Shown here: positions 26,173-41,100 of the stretch, piece by piece
How positions within the stretch are numbered: the stretch's first letter is position 1
Layout: every line of letters starts with the position of its first letter
Source of the DNA: Setophaga petechia
Taxonomy: Eukaryota > Chordata > Aves > Passeriformes > Parulidae
Direction: 5' to 3'
Assembly: GCA_024362935.1 (NCBI GenBank)
Contig: JANCRA010000007.1
Location: 20,051,003 to 20,115,002 of the forward strand
Length of the DNA stretch: 64,000 bases
The notes under the pieces: generated by a model
Told to the model about the DNA's origin: nothing
The model's input: only the letters and a program-made list of their open reading frames with translations
The model's database searches: none
Position numbers and translations under genes: made by a program

Positions 26173-29100
26173 GTAAGAAAACTTTACTGTTTGGATATTT
26201 ATTTTTTAAAACATAGGTTTAATCCTTTCATAGATAGGAATAGTCAGAATTTTACTGAGAAGATTGAAAGCTTCTTTGTTGTTGTTTAGTTTGAAAGAGA
26301 TGCTTAGGGTTTAGACTAAGTTGTGTGGCAGTGCATTGATGCCCTATTGGGCACATCAGTTTTCTGTGAATGAGGCTGATTGCCAGTTTATAGAATGTTT
26401 TTGTTGATCTGAATGCAGTGTTTATGCAGCATAAATGTGCTGCAGGATTAACTTACCACAGCAAGCTTCTGCAGGGGCTGAAGCACTTGTCAGAGCTGAT
26501 CTAGTAAAGTAGTTTTGATTCCCATGTTATCAAATAAGTCTGTTAAAAACATCTGGATTCAATAAAACTGGTTTCATGTGCTAATTATCAAGAAAATAAC
26601 CAAATTTCTAACTGTTTTTTTCTGGTGTTTTCTTTTAAGAGGAGCAGTTTGGATTCTAAGGGACACATACAAGTTTGCCTGCGTATCAGGCCATTTACAT
26701 CATTGGAAAGAGAGAATGGATCACAGGTGTGACATTTATTTAGTTTAAAAATACTTAAAATTTATTTTGTGGGGTTTTTTTATTTATTTTTCCTGTAAGC
26801 TGAGCATTTTATAGTCTCTTCATGCCTGTATTGCTTGTCTCCTTTTAATAGGACTGTGTTTCACTTGAAGACTCAACAAATATTGTACTGAAGCCCCCCC
26901 AACACTATTTGAGTCGACTAAGTGAAAAAACTTCAGGACCAACGTTACAGAAGTTCACTTTTTCACAAGTAAATAAGTTGCCTTTAAATGTTTGTAAATT
27001 CTTTCTAGTACAGATTTTTTTTAACTTACAGTATTGAATACCAAGCAAACTGTATTTTTTAACTTTATAGTCTTCAAGATTATAAACTAACAGAATTTAA
27101 AAGATTCTTTAAAAGTCTCTGATAATTGCTCAAAATATAACTGTTTCTTGGTAATACTCAGGTGTTTGGACCTGAAACAACCCAAGAAGAATTCTTTGAA
27201 GGTACCATGAAGCAACCAGTGCAAGATTTCCTAGATGGATATAATCGTCTAGTTTTTACATACGGTGTAACAAATGCTGGGAAAACTTACACTTTCCAAG
27301 GTAAAAGTAGATAATGCAAAAAAAAATCAAGTCTTTATGAAATGTCTGTTGGTTGTGGGTGGTTTTGTTTTGTTTTCCCTTAAGGCTAAGCTTATGCAAA
27401 ATACTCCAGTAGTTTTTCTTTTATTTATAAGCATTACTGATATAGAGCATGAACTGTTTCTGAAAGCCAAATACTTTACAAAACTCAATAATGATATTTC
27501 TGTTACCTTGAGAATGAAAAGTAAACTCCACTGCTTCATGCTGTAAGTTGTCTTCAAACTCTTTGTGTATGCCTTGAGATTTATATTACCTTTCTGTCCT
27601 CATTTATCTGTATACCTTGTAATAACTGGATTTTTCTTTTGTATGTTCTTTCAGGGACAGAAGATGATGGTGGTATTCTGCCAAGGACTATGGATATGCT
27701 GTTTAAAAGTATTCAAGGAAAGCTGTACACAGCAATGGATCTCAAACCCTATCGGTGTAGAGATTATATAAAGCTGACTGAGAACCAAGTGAGAGAAGAA
27801 ACTGCTATTAAAAATTCATTACTTCGTCTAATAAAAGAGGTAGAGGAACTTTTCTTTCTATATTGATGAGTGCATGCATCTTTAGATAGCTCCATGTTCT
27901 TCATTTGCAGTGGGAAGAGAATACTGGCTGGATTTAACCATGGATGTGTTGATTTGTTGGCAGCCAACCATTCAGACTAGCAGTAAAGTGAGCAGTAGAG
28001 CTGATGGCCCCTGTTCCTGGGGAGTTTTGTCTTGTGGCTCAGTACTTCATGGGCATGTAAACTAAGTGCCTTTTTTTTTTCCTGTACCTTGGGCACTTGA
28101 TAATTTATCCTCTGGGATTACTGGTCCTTAATAAATAAGGGACTATTTTCATTCAGTTATATCTGTGGGAATGCTAGTAGGTCTGATCCTTTAAAGAACA
28201 TAGGGTCTTTCAGGATACTTGGAAGAAATTAATAATTTTGTGGTTGTTACCCTTTCAGTTGGACAAATATCCTTAAAGGAAGCAAAAATCTGTTTGAAGC
28301 AGTGGAGAGATAAGGCTAGTGGACTTAACAGTTTGAATTAAAGATGGGTTTCTGCTGGGCTTTTTTCTTAGTTCACTGTTGAGCAGTCCAGAAATACACT
28401 CCAGTTTTAGAAGCTGACTGAAATACTAAAGTTGTTAAGTCCAGTTACAGTTATGGGGAATTTTTACTTTGTATAACCATACCTTTTTCTTGATGTCCTC
28501 TAATCCTGAAATGAGTGGAATAATGTAAAATAAAATTCAGCACATATGGGGATTTGGCACTAGAAAAGTACTTTTTTTTTCTTTACAAAGAGATTTAAGC
28601 ATTTCCCTTGTGGTATGCTAAGTTATAATAGCTAGTGTTGAAAGGAAAAAAGAATGTGTGTATTTGTTGCCTTGGTTTTTATCCATTGGGCTCCAGTGTG
28701 GAAGGTAGGTGGCAGCACAATTCTGTGACTTCACTTCAGAAGCACAGGAGTAAGTTAAATCTAGCTCTGTCAGCCTTCAGAAGGGACTTGAGAAAAACCT
28801 TTTGTGTGTGTTTGAATGCACCTTCTAGTTTCTGAAACTGTTCATAAGAGCAACACTTAAACCTACAAATTTGCTGGCAAAGTTTGCATCTGCTGCAACA
28901 GAGGTTTATGTGGGTGTTTTATATGTGTAAAACCTAATACCTAAAATTTTTATTTGAAAAATTTATTATGAAATATACCCTTGACAGAGCACTAAAGAAA
29001 CCTGAACCAAACCATCCCTGTTTTTTATTTTGTGTTAGGTCTCTTAAGCATACTTATTTCAGTAGATGAAGTGCCTAAAGAAATGAAATCCAATTTGCGG

Positions 29101-32100
29101 TTGTGTGTCTAAAAAAAAAACAAACTAACTAAAACCAAGACTGGGAAGGGAGCGTATGTATGAGGCTCCAAAGCTCTAGCTATAGTTATTTGGTTTGCTT
29201 TTCTAATAGCAGAAGAAAACTGTCATTCTCTTAGTAAAACCTGGGCTTTATTTCAACTTGGTCATTTATTTCAAACATGTATCATGAAGCAGTGAGTTGC
29301 TCATTTCAGTTTTTAAGTGAATGAGTGTTCTACATTTACTTCTTACTTCTAAGGGTTAGCCAAGTAAGCCCAAAAAATCTGAAATCCAATATTAGCAAAA
29401 TTCCATTAATAAAATAATTTCAGGTCCAAGGTTAAGACTAATGTTTAAACTGCAACTGGAGTCCTGATATTATCCTCTTGAATGACCCTGTTTATGTGAG
29501 GAGTTCTTAGCCCTCTTGTTTTCTGTGGCTGAAGTGTTTCTGAGTCAGCAAGCTGAACCGCTATATTCTGATGTAAGGGAAGAGGCAGGGCTGGGTGTGA
29601 GGTGAGAGCAACCCTGTCAATAGCAGTGTGCAGGTGCACTAGACCTGGTGTGTAACCAGGGCCTTGCCATTGGCATACTGCACCCAAGCTGTATTCCCAT
29701 CTACTAATACTGTAGAGCTGTTAGAAATAACTTTATTGTCAAAGTTAGTGTATTTCAAAGTTTGTTTTCTTTTGCAGGTAGACCACCAGATTAACACTAG
29801 GGACAAAGCACCTATGGATTCTAAGGGTATGTTTTATGCAAAAGTTTTGCAGTTAAAGCTGGCAAATAAGCCTTCTTAAGGTCAATAAATGACTTCTGGC
29901 ATATGCTAATATAATGACTTCTTGTCAATTTTATATGTCTGTGAATTGGATAGTGAGCAAATAATCTGGGCAGAAAACAAGGATAAAATGGTTAGAAGAG
30001 TATCTGAACAGGCATTAAATGAGCTGAAGTTCTAGCAAAGAAGTGTAGTACCACTTATGCTGTGGGTCCTAGTGGTATCATGACAGGCTTTTAGAGGACT
30101 TCTATCTAATTGTATAAACTAAATTCTACCATTTAAAAAATTACCTAAATACCATGTTTACTTTAAAAAGTCAAAATAAAGTGTCTTGTCAGGTTAGTTT
30201 AAAGATGTTGAAGAGATTTGACTAATTCTAACCAAGTTTTATGTGGTTGATAGAATTTAAAAGTGGAAAAGGAAGCAGTAGAGTAGGTGTCTCTTGAAAA
30301 TATGTAAGTGAAGCATATGAGTTCCAGATATTTAAGAAATGGGGTGGGAACTTAAATGTATTTTTTGAATGAATTTTAGATTTTGAGTGGTTTTTAGAAG
30401 GTTTGTTATATCAGTTTTTACTTATTAATTTATAATGAAGCTCACTAGGTTTATATTGGTTTGTAATATTTTGTGCTTGGCAGATTTGGAAGATATCTCA
30501 CAAGACTTGGAACAATCTATCACAACTGCGAGAAACTACATCAAGTTTTCTGTCTGGGTTTCATTTTTTGAGATTTACAATGAATGTTTTTATGATCTAC
30601 TGATTCCTATGTCAAATGACAAGAAAAGAAAAACACTACGCCTTGCTCAAGACATCAAGGGGTGTTCTTTTGTAAAAGGTGAATAGAATACCTTGCAAAC
30701 TGCAAAATGTAATTTGAAAAGTTGGTCTACATGTAATGATCTTTAGATTAGAAAACTCAATAACAAAATTATTACAATCTACTTACAGAGAAATTTCCCT
30801 GCTTTCAATACTGTTTTATCTTTTCTCTTGACTAAAACTGTTAAAAGCCTCTGCACTTCACTGCCTTGATATTTCTTTGAAATGGGAGAAATATTGGAAA
30901 CAAACAGCAAATTTTTAGGGGTTTGCTTATTTTCATTTTCTTAAAAAAAGAGATCAGTAGTTCTTAATGGTATTTATAATTGGCTCAAACATTTTTTAGA
31001 TTTTTGTTTCTGGGATTTTTTTCAGTATTCGCTGGTAGAGAAGCAGACTTGAGACATATGGTCATCATATTGCAGGCAAAATGCTTCTGATTTTTTTCAG
31101 TTTAGTTGATAGTCCTGAAAGATATGCATATGACTTCCCCTTCCTTTTTCCCCCTCAACTGTGGTATAAATTGAAGAGGCTGTTCTTTATTTTAGGATTT
31201 AGAAGATTAGAATTCTGCCTTGCTGAATATGACTATAGGGCTTTCTACTCATATTATACCTTTTTTGACTTCTCTGTGCTCAGGCTAAGGTTGCTCTCTT
31301 AATTTGAACGGAACATTTTTAACATGCTAATAGAATGATGAAATTATGTGATGTACTTGCCCTTCCTTTCCTATGAGAGGAGGCATTTTGATCTGATTTG
31401 TCATCATGTAACTTGTCTGAAGCAAATGCAGTAAAATGTTTCTGTGTCTCAAGTAAATGTCTCGTTGCTGTGCATACATTATCCCCATAATACTTATTTT
31501 GGTAATTTTATCTAAAAAATTATCATATTTGTTCTTCCTGAAGATCTGCAGTGGGTTCAGATTTCTGACTCTAAAGAAGCTTTTAGACTTCTAAAACTGG
31601 GATTGAAACACCAGAGTATTGCAAGCACGAAACTAAATAATTCCTCCAGCAGAAGGTAAGAAACATTTTGAATAGCACTGGGAACAGGATGATGGGTGGG
31701 AGGAAGGAGGAACTAAAACATGGCTTATGGTTTCTAGGAAAGAGGCTTTAACAAAGTCTAGATTTCTAGCCTCAGGTTTGGTGTCCTTTAGAGACGTGTG
31801 TGGCACAATGGCTTAAGCTAAAGGGACTAAATTCTTAAGTAGAGGGAATGTGTACTAAAGCTCACACTATTTTATCAAGTACTATACAAAAGCACTTATC
31901 TAAATATCTGAGGAAAATTCAAAATACATGCTACATGAACATCTCTTTAAAAGTTTATATCCGGTTGTGTATGCTTAGATGTATTGACAGATCAAACAAC
32001 ATCTTGAACAGAAGTTGTGGAGGCTAAAAATACTTTGAAAATATTGATCTACTTTATCACTTCTCTGCTGATTTCAATTTCTCCTTTTAGTCACAGCATA

Positions 32101-35100
32101 TTCACAGTTAAACTACTGAAAATTGAAGATTCAGGAATACCAAGGGTGACCCGAGTCAATGAGTAAGTTCAGTCTGTCTCTCATGATGCAGTTGTCAGTT
32201 ACTCCATGTTGGTGCTGCACCCAGTGCTCACTGGCAGAGCCTCCTGCATGTGTGGTGGCTCCTCACTTCCACCCTCATGCAGCACTTGGCCCTCTCCCTC
32301 AAGCCATTGAGTGTCAGTGCTGTTGTGTCTTGTCACCTCTGCTCAGCACAAGGTTCTGCCAGACTTCTTTACTCCTGAACTCATGCAAGTCCCCAGAAGG
32401 AAGAGGAGGAAGAGGTGGTGAGTGGAGTGGAATAGGAAGTATGTTAGGCAAATATTTAGAGGAAAATAGTGGGAAATTTTTTTAGGGAAGCAAACTTGAG
32501 AGGGATAAGGAAAAGTGATTGTTTTTAAAAGTGAATAATGAGTGCATCTTTAAGGTAAATACAGTGATTTTTCCTTGTCTGCTTTCAGATTGTCATTGTG
32601 TGATCTTGCTGGTTCTGAAAGATATACCAAGACCCGCAATGAGGGTGACAGATTGAAGGAGAGTGGAAATATAAATACCTCTCTCCTGACTCTGGGCAAG
32701 TGTATTAATGCACTCAAGAACTCTCAGCAGTCAAAGTAAGTCCTTTTATGAATTGCCAACTGGTTGTGTTTTTTAGGTATTGCCTGCATTGTTTAAAAGC
32801 TATTGTTTAAAATATACAATAGTAACACCTAAGTTTTTGGTAGAAAAAAAGTATAGATTTCTGACATCTATATTGTAGTCTTGTTGATATACAAAAGTTA
32901 TCTTTAAACTTGCCTTGTTTTGCTTTTTAATTAAATCACTTAAATTATAACATCCTTTAAACATGCTGTCAATAAACGTTAGTGATTTTACTTGTTCTGA
33001 GCTTGGCTTATCAAACAAATTTTGGAATAAATATAAATTTAAAATTTTTATTTAAAACACCTTTGTCACTAGTGCCATAGTAAAAGTGAAACTTTCAAGT
33101 CTTCAGGCTGGATTGTGCTTACACTGATTGGAATTTACTGAATTTCTGATCACCTGTTCTTTTGTCTTTGAAAGGTTGCAGCAGCACATACCCTTTCGGG
33201 AAAGTAAGTTAACTCATTTCCTTCAAGGATTTTTCAGTGGAAAGGGGAAGGTCTACATGATAGTAAACATCAGCAAATGTGCATCAGCATACGAGGAAAC
33301 ACTCAATGTGCTGAAGTTTTCAGCCATTGCACAAAAAGTAAGTGTGCTGTAGTCTATGTTGTTGATCAGTAACTTTGATTTGCTTCAAAGAGCAGGTTTT
33401 CTCACTTTAAGGAATATGAATTTAGTTACTGGATTTGTCTCATACTGCAGTCATATTTCTAATTACACTGGATTGAGCTTTATCTCCTACAGCTTTTAAA
33501 AAGATTTTATTGGGACTTTTTTTTCCTTTGGAGTGTGGGGGTGGAAGCATCTACTGAAAATTTGTAGCTGCTATGAAGCACATCCAGCCTAATAAGAAAT
33601 TTACTGTATTTGGAAGAATTTTCCTGACATCTGGGTAAATTTCTCCTGCAGATACAACATGCTCTCACTTCTAGCTGTCCTATATACTACTGCTATCGTA
33701 ACTTGGAATATTGCTCATCTGAATTACTGATAAAATAGATTGAGCACCAAAGAATGTGAAAGGTCATCTTTATGTTCACAGAGGCTTCAGTGGGAAGGTG
33801 GAATCAGAGTCAGTAAGGAGTAAGTTCAGTGATGTAACTTTGGCAAAGTTAGAAGATGTAAGTGTGGAGAATTAGTGCTGTAGCTTTAATGAAAGCCATG
33901 GAAAGGTTTTGTTGACAGTTAATTCCATGTCTTTGGAATTTGGGCAGGTTAAGTGCAATACCAGAAGACTGTAGTGGTTACAGAGCTGTGAAAGAAATAG
34001 ATTTTTGTGGGATGGTGTTCGTATAATGCAACTGGAAATTCAAAGTACAGGAAATGGACAATCTGTTGCTGCCTCTTGTAGGTTATGCAGTTAGTGAGAC
34101 TTGGGATCCAAAGAAGGGTTAGGCTATAATGTGACAACTTTGTACTCCTGCTGGAAACAGGTCTAAGAGTGACTCTGACAGATAAGCTGGGAGAGTGCTC
34201 TGCTCAGGAAAACTTTAGGAGATTGCAACAGGTCTTCACAGTACCAATGGATCTTTAAAAAATATCAATAACTTTTTGTTCTTGATTTTTCTGGGTAGGT
34301 TTTAGTTATGGACACATCTATTCTTCCCCAAGATCAGTCATTTGGCCAGAAATTGGCAGGAGAATCATCACTGCTTAATGTCACTAGAGTGCCAAGGAAA
34401 AGAGCCACAATCCTATGGGACAGAACCTTGGAAGATGTGTTTGAAGATGATGATGATGAGATGGAGGAACAGCCCAGTGTGTCAAGAGAAGAAGCAGTGC
34501 AGGAAAATCCAGGAAATGAAGTTGTTATTGCAAAAGAAAAATACATGGTATGTGCTGGGGCTGCTTTAAGAATAGCATGGAGCCTTGAAGCAATGTATTC
34601 TTCTGGTTTCCTCCATCTCACCCTTTTTTTTTTTTTTTTTTTTTTTATTCCCTCCTTATTACCTAATTCTACCTAAATCCAGTGTTTGGAACTACAGATG
34701 GGGATTACTTGGTGCTTACTGTGGGGAAAATATGGAATTTGTCTAAGTGCAAACTCAGCAGTAAGAATTGCAGATTTGGCTTTCTCTTCTTTTGGTATCC
34801 TGTGGTCAATACACAGAAGATATTACCTATTTTTGAGCAACACAAGATTGTTCCTTTGTTACTTTGTACACAAGAAAACTCTGGACACTGTTCTTCAAGA
34901 AACAGCAATTTTAGTCACTTTTGGGCAAGACAAAGAGCAAGGGAAGAGAGGACTAGAGACCATTTTGTGGAGGTTTCATTTATACCCAAAAAGGGGCATC
35001 TGGAAAAATGAAGGCCAAGTTCTGTGGATCTTAAGTCTATCTTTAAAGATAACTTGAAGAATTTTTGTTATCAACTTGGTGGTCTTTGGAAATATCCCCT

Positions 35101-38100
35101 CTGTGCTAACCTAAATTGCTGTGTTAGTACCAAACAGGTAGTGCAATCTACTCATAAATCCTTCTCTTTATGAATAAACTAATAAAAGAACCAGAAAAAC
35201 TATTCTCAGCTGCAGAGTAAAATGTTGTAGTGTTTGAGGAATGGGGAAAATCTCACTTGTGGTAAACTATTTCTTTATAAAACACATAATGCTACTTGTA
35301 ATTGTAGATGCTGGTGAATCTGGTAGAAGAGCTGAGGAACAGACTTATTACTGAAAAGGAAAACAAATTACTGCTGGAAATAAAAATCCGTGAAGAAGTG
35401 GCACAAGAATTTACAGATTATTTTGCTCAACAGGAAATAAATTTCAAGTAAGCTGACTTTAAGGGGTTTTAAAGTTACTTGTTAAGAAAGTAAAAGTAAA
35501 TTTACTTGTTTCATAAATCTCTCTTTGTTGTAAGAGATCTTCTGCTAGATCTGATCTTCTACTGCATCAGTTAATGTGTTGGTTTCTTTTTGGATTATGA
35601 GCTCAGGAAAAATGCTCTTTAGAAAAGGCTTTCATTTTTCTGTGGGATGGGTAGGAATGTGTTTGTGTATAATTTTTAAGTAGTGTTTCTTTCCTGTAGA
35701 ACTCTTTCTAAGGGAGGAGCTGCTTTGCTAAGTTGTAGAAAGTGTGGCATTTGCAAATTCTTTGGTTCCTTTTTGTTTTAGTGATACTCCAAACATTGCT
35801 GTCTCAAGCAGCTTAAAAAAATGCTTTTTGTTTAGTGCTATCCATAATCTGTGTATTTATATTCCTCTTCTTCTGGTGTATGTGAAAAATACTTCTAGTT
35901 TAGGGTAGCAGCATTGTTTTGTGTATTGTTTTGTTGTGCCGAAATAAAGAAGAAAAGCATCTTTGTTAGTAGGCAACTGTGCTAATAACTTTTTAGCCTC
36001 TCTCATGGCTAGCTTTTAGCTGACTTGTTTTTTTCTCTACTCTAGGAAGTGCCTTTCTAATGAACGAGAGCAGCTTGAAGAAGATGCTGAAAAACGCCTG
36101 GAAATCTTCAAGGAACTTGTAAATAGTTGTGCTAAAAATGCCGATGAAAAATGTGAATTACAAGATCGACCTTGCAGTGAGCAAGCTGGACCTCTGGTAT
36201 TTTTATCTGTCTGCCCCAAATGTTCCTTTTACTAACTACCTGTTATGGTCATGGTATTTCTCAAGAAATACCAGGGATGGTTTCAAGGAATTGCATACAA
36301 TATGACTGTGTCCTCAGCAAGATATATTTATCTTTCATAATAGATGAGACTGCTGAGCCTTGGGATTCAGGAATTGTTGGGGTTTTCTGCATTTCTCCAG
36401 CACAAAAGTGACAATTACTCTGTACAAAGAAATTGGGAGAAAAGCTGCAAATTTTTTATGCTATAAAATCGATTTCATTTAGTGCCTATTAAAAATCTTT
36501 GAAGTTGACTTTAGGCCCCACATAATGGAGTATGCTGGAGTAGCCACAGAGGTTTCTCTCTTAGGACAATAGTAGCTACAACTGGAGCAATGAGAATTTT
36601 TCACCCACCTAAGCCATATCTAGACTCTTAACTTGAGTCTGTCTCTTGAGAGTTTGAAACCCTTTTAAAAAAACAGAGGCAAGATGTAAAGTGAGTCTTT
36701 GGGTATAATTTACTGTTGATAAGTTACCACAGACTTACTTGACCTCACAAACTTTTCCTGCCATATGAAAATTTCAGATGTATTCCTTCTAAAACAGTTT
36801 GCTTGCCCTGTTCATTCCATATTCTCTTTGGTTTAAAATATGTTGACTTCTATAGTAAACTTGGAGGGGATGTTTATGTGGAAATATAAGGGGAAATGTA
36901 ATGGTAGGTAATTAAATGTTAAGAAAATAAAGCAGCTCTAGCTTGATACTGGAAACTGGTGTGTGAAGGTAGACAAACTGGCAATCAGTGCATATGAACC
37001 TACAAGATGGTTTTGAAATCAGAAATATAACTGTACTTATATATTAGAATTTCTAACAATCTTCCATATTTTCTGTAGAAATAATGGCTTTTGTATAATT
37101 ATTTGCCATTTCTAAATGAATCTAAATTCTTTCAGAATGAAGGAAACAGCACAAGCACAGCTGCCTGCATTGATTTTGGGGGTGTTATTGATTCTCTGCA
37201 AAATGATATCACTGATATCAAAAATCAGGCAGAAGCAGCACACCAGTACATTGTGTCCTTAGAGGACCCACAGGAAACAATTGGTTGTCTTGAAAAACAG
37301 CTGGAAAAAATAACTGCTGAACTAGCTGAGACCAAGGAAGAGCTGGAAAAGAAAACCAAAGGTAGGCTGGGTCTAAGTGTGATATGAAAGACACAAAAAA
37401 AGAAATTGAGTACTGTAAAATAGAAATATTAATCTCATTGTATGGGATTGTGTAACCAAATCATATGTGTAATGGTGGTAACCCACTGTTTTGTGTATGT
37501 GCAAGTTAAAAAATTCTATAGGCCTTGCTTCTTTAATTTTTAAGATGAAACTTAAAATTGTCAACTGCAGACTTAAGAATTATGGGGTCAGACATTAAGG
37601 TTATTGATTTCCTTGTTATATTCTAATCCCTGTACTTCATATTTTGCTGATGCAGTGTATTCAGGCATCATGTGGAACTTTGGAGGAAAAACTAGCAGCA
37701 CCTCATAATGGTCTCAGCAGAGATCTTGTGGTGTGATCTGTAATTGAATGGGTTATAAGTCTCAGTTGTCCAGTTCAGAAAATTTAAAGAACTTTTGAAA
37801 TGTCCTAGTAGAACTCAACTTGAAAATAAATGTATTCAAAAACTACTGAAGTACCACAAAGACATGGATTACTGAGTAAACTGTGATGGCTGATTATGTT
37901 ATGCAGGATTTTCCTGTTACAGGTTTTGAAACACAGAGGATTAAGTTGGTTGAGTCTGCTGAGCAACTTAAAGAAGCAACTGAGGTAACTTTCTCAAAAA
38001 AAACTTGTGCAGATTTGTTTACTTTAATACAAAATGCAAATGACTTAAAATGCTATTAGACTATGCTTCTAGCCCTTTTTTTATATCAAACATAGTTTAA

Positions 38101-41100
38101 CTGATCATGCTTCTAAGAAGCATGATAGAGTTGAATTTAGCACTGAACTTTTTTTCTTTTTCAAGAAAATGAATATACAAAATGAAAGGATTCAAGAACT
38201 GATTGACATTGTGAAGCAAAAAGATGAAATGATTATGAAACTACAAGGTCAGATAGCCCGTTCAGAAGAAACCATAAAAGACTATGTAAGTCATAGACAT
38301 CTTAATTGTATTGATACAAAAAAATCTTAATATGTGTTTATAATGGACTTGACTTTGGAAAATTGGCATTTCTTTAAATAATTGGTATTTACTTCAAATG
38401 ATAGCGGGTCAGTTGGCATTGAAACTAAAGCCACAGCAAAATGTTAGCAGGGGTGTGTGTAAATAATGAGACTTTCAGAAGTGCTGATCTGAATTTATTA
38501 TTGGAGGACTCCAGATGAGACTCTGAAGAGCCATTAAAAAAAATAAAAAGACCTCAAACTGTGAGGACTTAAAATAGTGGGAATGTGAGGAAGAGGAAGT
38601 GCATCACTGTCTGAATAAGAGTAAGAAAATGAGGTTTTGGTACAACAAAAGGTCAATTTTTGTTTAAGTTAGAATTTAATAATGTAACAAAAGACAATAA
38701 TTATGTAAATTAGGGGGGGAAAGAATCAGTGCATTCCACCCACTCCCAACATACTTGCACACTTTCAAGGGAAGGCTGTTAACGTGAATATTTTAAACAG
38801 AGCTTGAATTAAGAAGGTGTGACATAGGTATCTCTGTTTTTGATGTGATTAATAAAACTTGAAATTGTATAGTCTAATGATATCTGCTGAATGCTGGAAG
38901 CTAGCTTGGCTAAATGTATACAGGTAAAAAAAATCAAAACACACAGTAAGAGGTTTTTTTGGGATTTTTTTATTTGAGCCTGATGTCCAGTAACCTGAAG
39001 TAGTTTTGAGAATGCTTTAAGTGAAACTTAGTCAGCACTCTGATCCATTTCTCTTACACTGTAAACTCAAAGCTTTGACCATAGTTTATCTTGTGTTCTG
39101 TCTGCCTCACAGCTGTTTAACTCATCAATAGTGTAGAATGCCCCAAGAGTGAGTGGAGTGTGATGGCTGACTGTTACTGCTCCTTCCTATCCAGTGGTTC
39201 CAGGAGACTGTGGGCATGAAATTTTAAACATGACCATAAACGTCGACTCTATAGTCTATTGTAGGTCACTTATAGATGACTAATTGGTCCTTGACAACCA
39301 CATGGCTTGTCACTTGTCATCTTGCAAGTAACCAACCTTTTTCTTAGTCAAATAAATATCAGAAGTATGGATAGCAGAACTGACTAGGCTTTCAAATTAC
39401 ATCAAACATGTCATGACAAAAATGATTTTGGCTTTGCTGAAGGCTGTTAAAGCTCTCAACTCTACCAACCATGATCAGAATGTGATGAATTTGTAGAACA
39501 GACTGTATGTCCTTTTAACAAATTGGAAATTTCATCAACTCTATTAACACTGGAAATAGTTTTTGGATAGTAAATTAAGTCCTCTTAATGAAAGTTGTGC
39601 ATTTTGTAGTTCTTTAGTCTCTTGCTCTGATTCCTGTACAATGCAAAGTGCTGTGTTCCTTAGTATCTGAAGTTGCAGGAGCTTTTGGTTTAACTTACTG
39701 ATGTCAGTGACTCTTCCTCTGACACCCCCTATGCCCCTTACCCACAAAGGTTTTGTAAAAATGTTTGTATAGAAAAAGCTACTAAGCCTTTTAAGTGTCC
39801 AATTCATACAACTTCTAAGCAATTGATCATATTTTAACACAGGAGAACACTTTAACTACCAGTAAGAGAAAATTAGCAGAAAAGAAATCTAACCAAGTGA
39901 TTGAAAGCAGCCAGTTGAAGGATTGTGAGGAAATTGTATTGGAAGTGAGAAGAAAACGTTGCTTGGAAAATAAGCCTACTGCAGAAGAAGAACCACCTAC
40001 AAAGAAAGGTACAATTTCTACCATCACTCAGCAGGGGGTCTTCAAAAAAAACTTGGTTACTATTCCAGAACAGAAGAAAAAAACTGGAAAGTGTAAACAT
40101 TATGTTTTGAGGAGGAGATCTGCTATGTTACACTGTAAAAGGAAGTAACTGTTCTCTAAATGTAATCCCTTTTGCAGAGGGCCGGCTCGATATCATTTAT
40201 TCCTAAATGATTGAAATAAAATTTTAGCTTTTAGACTCTTTCCTTTCTGCTACCTTTTCTTATCTGTGTATGTACCTGCATACCCAGCTGTAGTTCTTAG
40301 GCAATTGCTTAGCAGTTGCAGTACTAAATTTTCTGTTGTTGGACTTCTGAGAAGGTAACATCTCCTGCTCAAGTGTTTGAAAATTTCCTAAGCAGCCATC
40401 AAAGGTGTCAATGACTTACTGATTGTTCAGTCATACAGCATGTGCTGTGAACCTTGACATTTTTTTCTGTGTGTCTGCTGTGAACACACCAGCTCTGCTC
40501 AAGGTGATGGTGCTGGCAAAGGAGAAAAATTAATTTTGCTCCCATTCAAGTGGAAAGCTGAAGTCCACAAATGGTGTATTTTGTACAGCTCTCATGCTTG
40601 CTCTTTCAGTCTTTTTGCTGTTCTTGCTTTATCTGTGAGCTTATCAGGTGAATGAAATATTAATAAGTGAGACTGAGCTATATGGGACCTGTGCAAAATG
40701 GTATTAGTAAGACCTCTCTGCCTCTAACTTGACTTCAGGACCCAGCTTAGCTTTAATTTCTTATAGAACTATGGAAAGCATATGCAAAAGGAAGGTGAGA
40801 GGCCTTTCCTTTCTGTTAAAGGAGAATTATCAAATTCACATGATCACAGAAAAATGAGGATACAGTGAATAAACTGAATATTAAACTATCATTCATTACA
40901 TTGTGCAGTTAAAGAGCAAGGCAGCATTCACTGGGGTAGATCAGTTTTAAGTTTATGGTGCAAAGAGTTCTGGTAAATGGGGTAACATTAGGCTGGCATC
41001 CAGACACCGCTGTGGGGCTCCCCAGAGCTCCGTAATGGGCCCAGTTCTCTTCAACATCTTCATAAATAACTTTGATGCAGGACACAAAACTCATTAAGTT

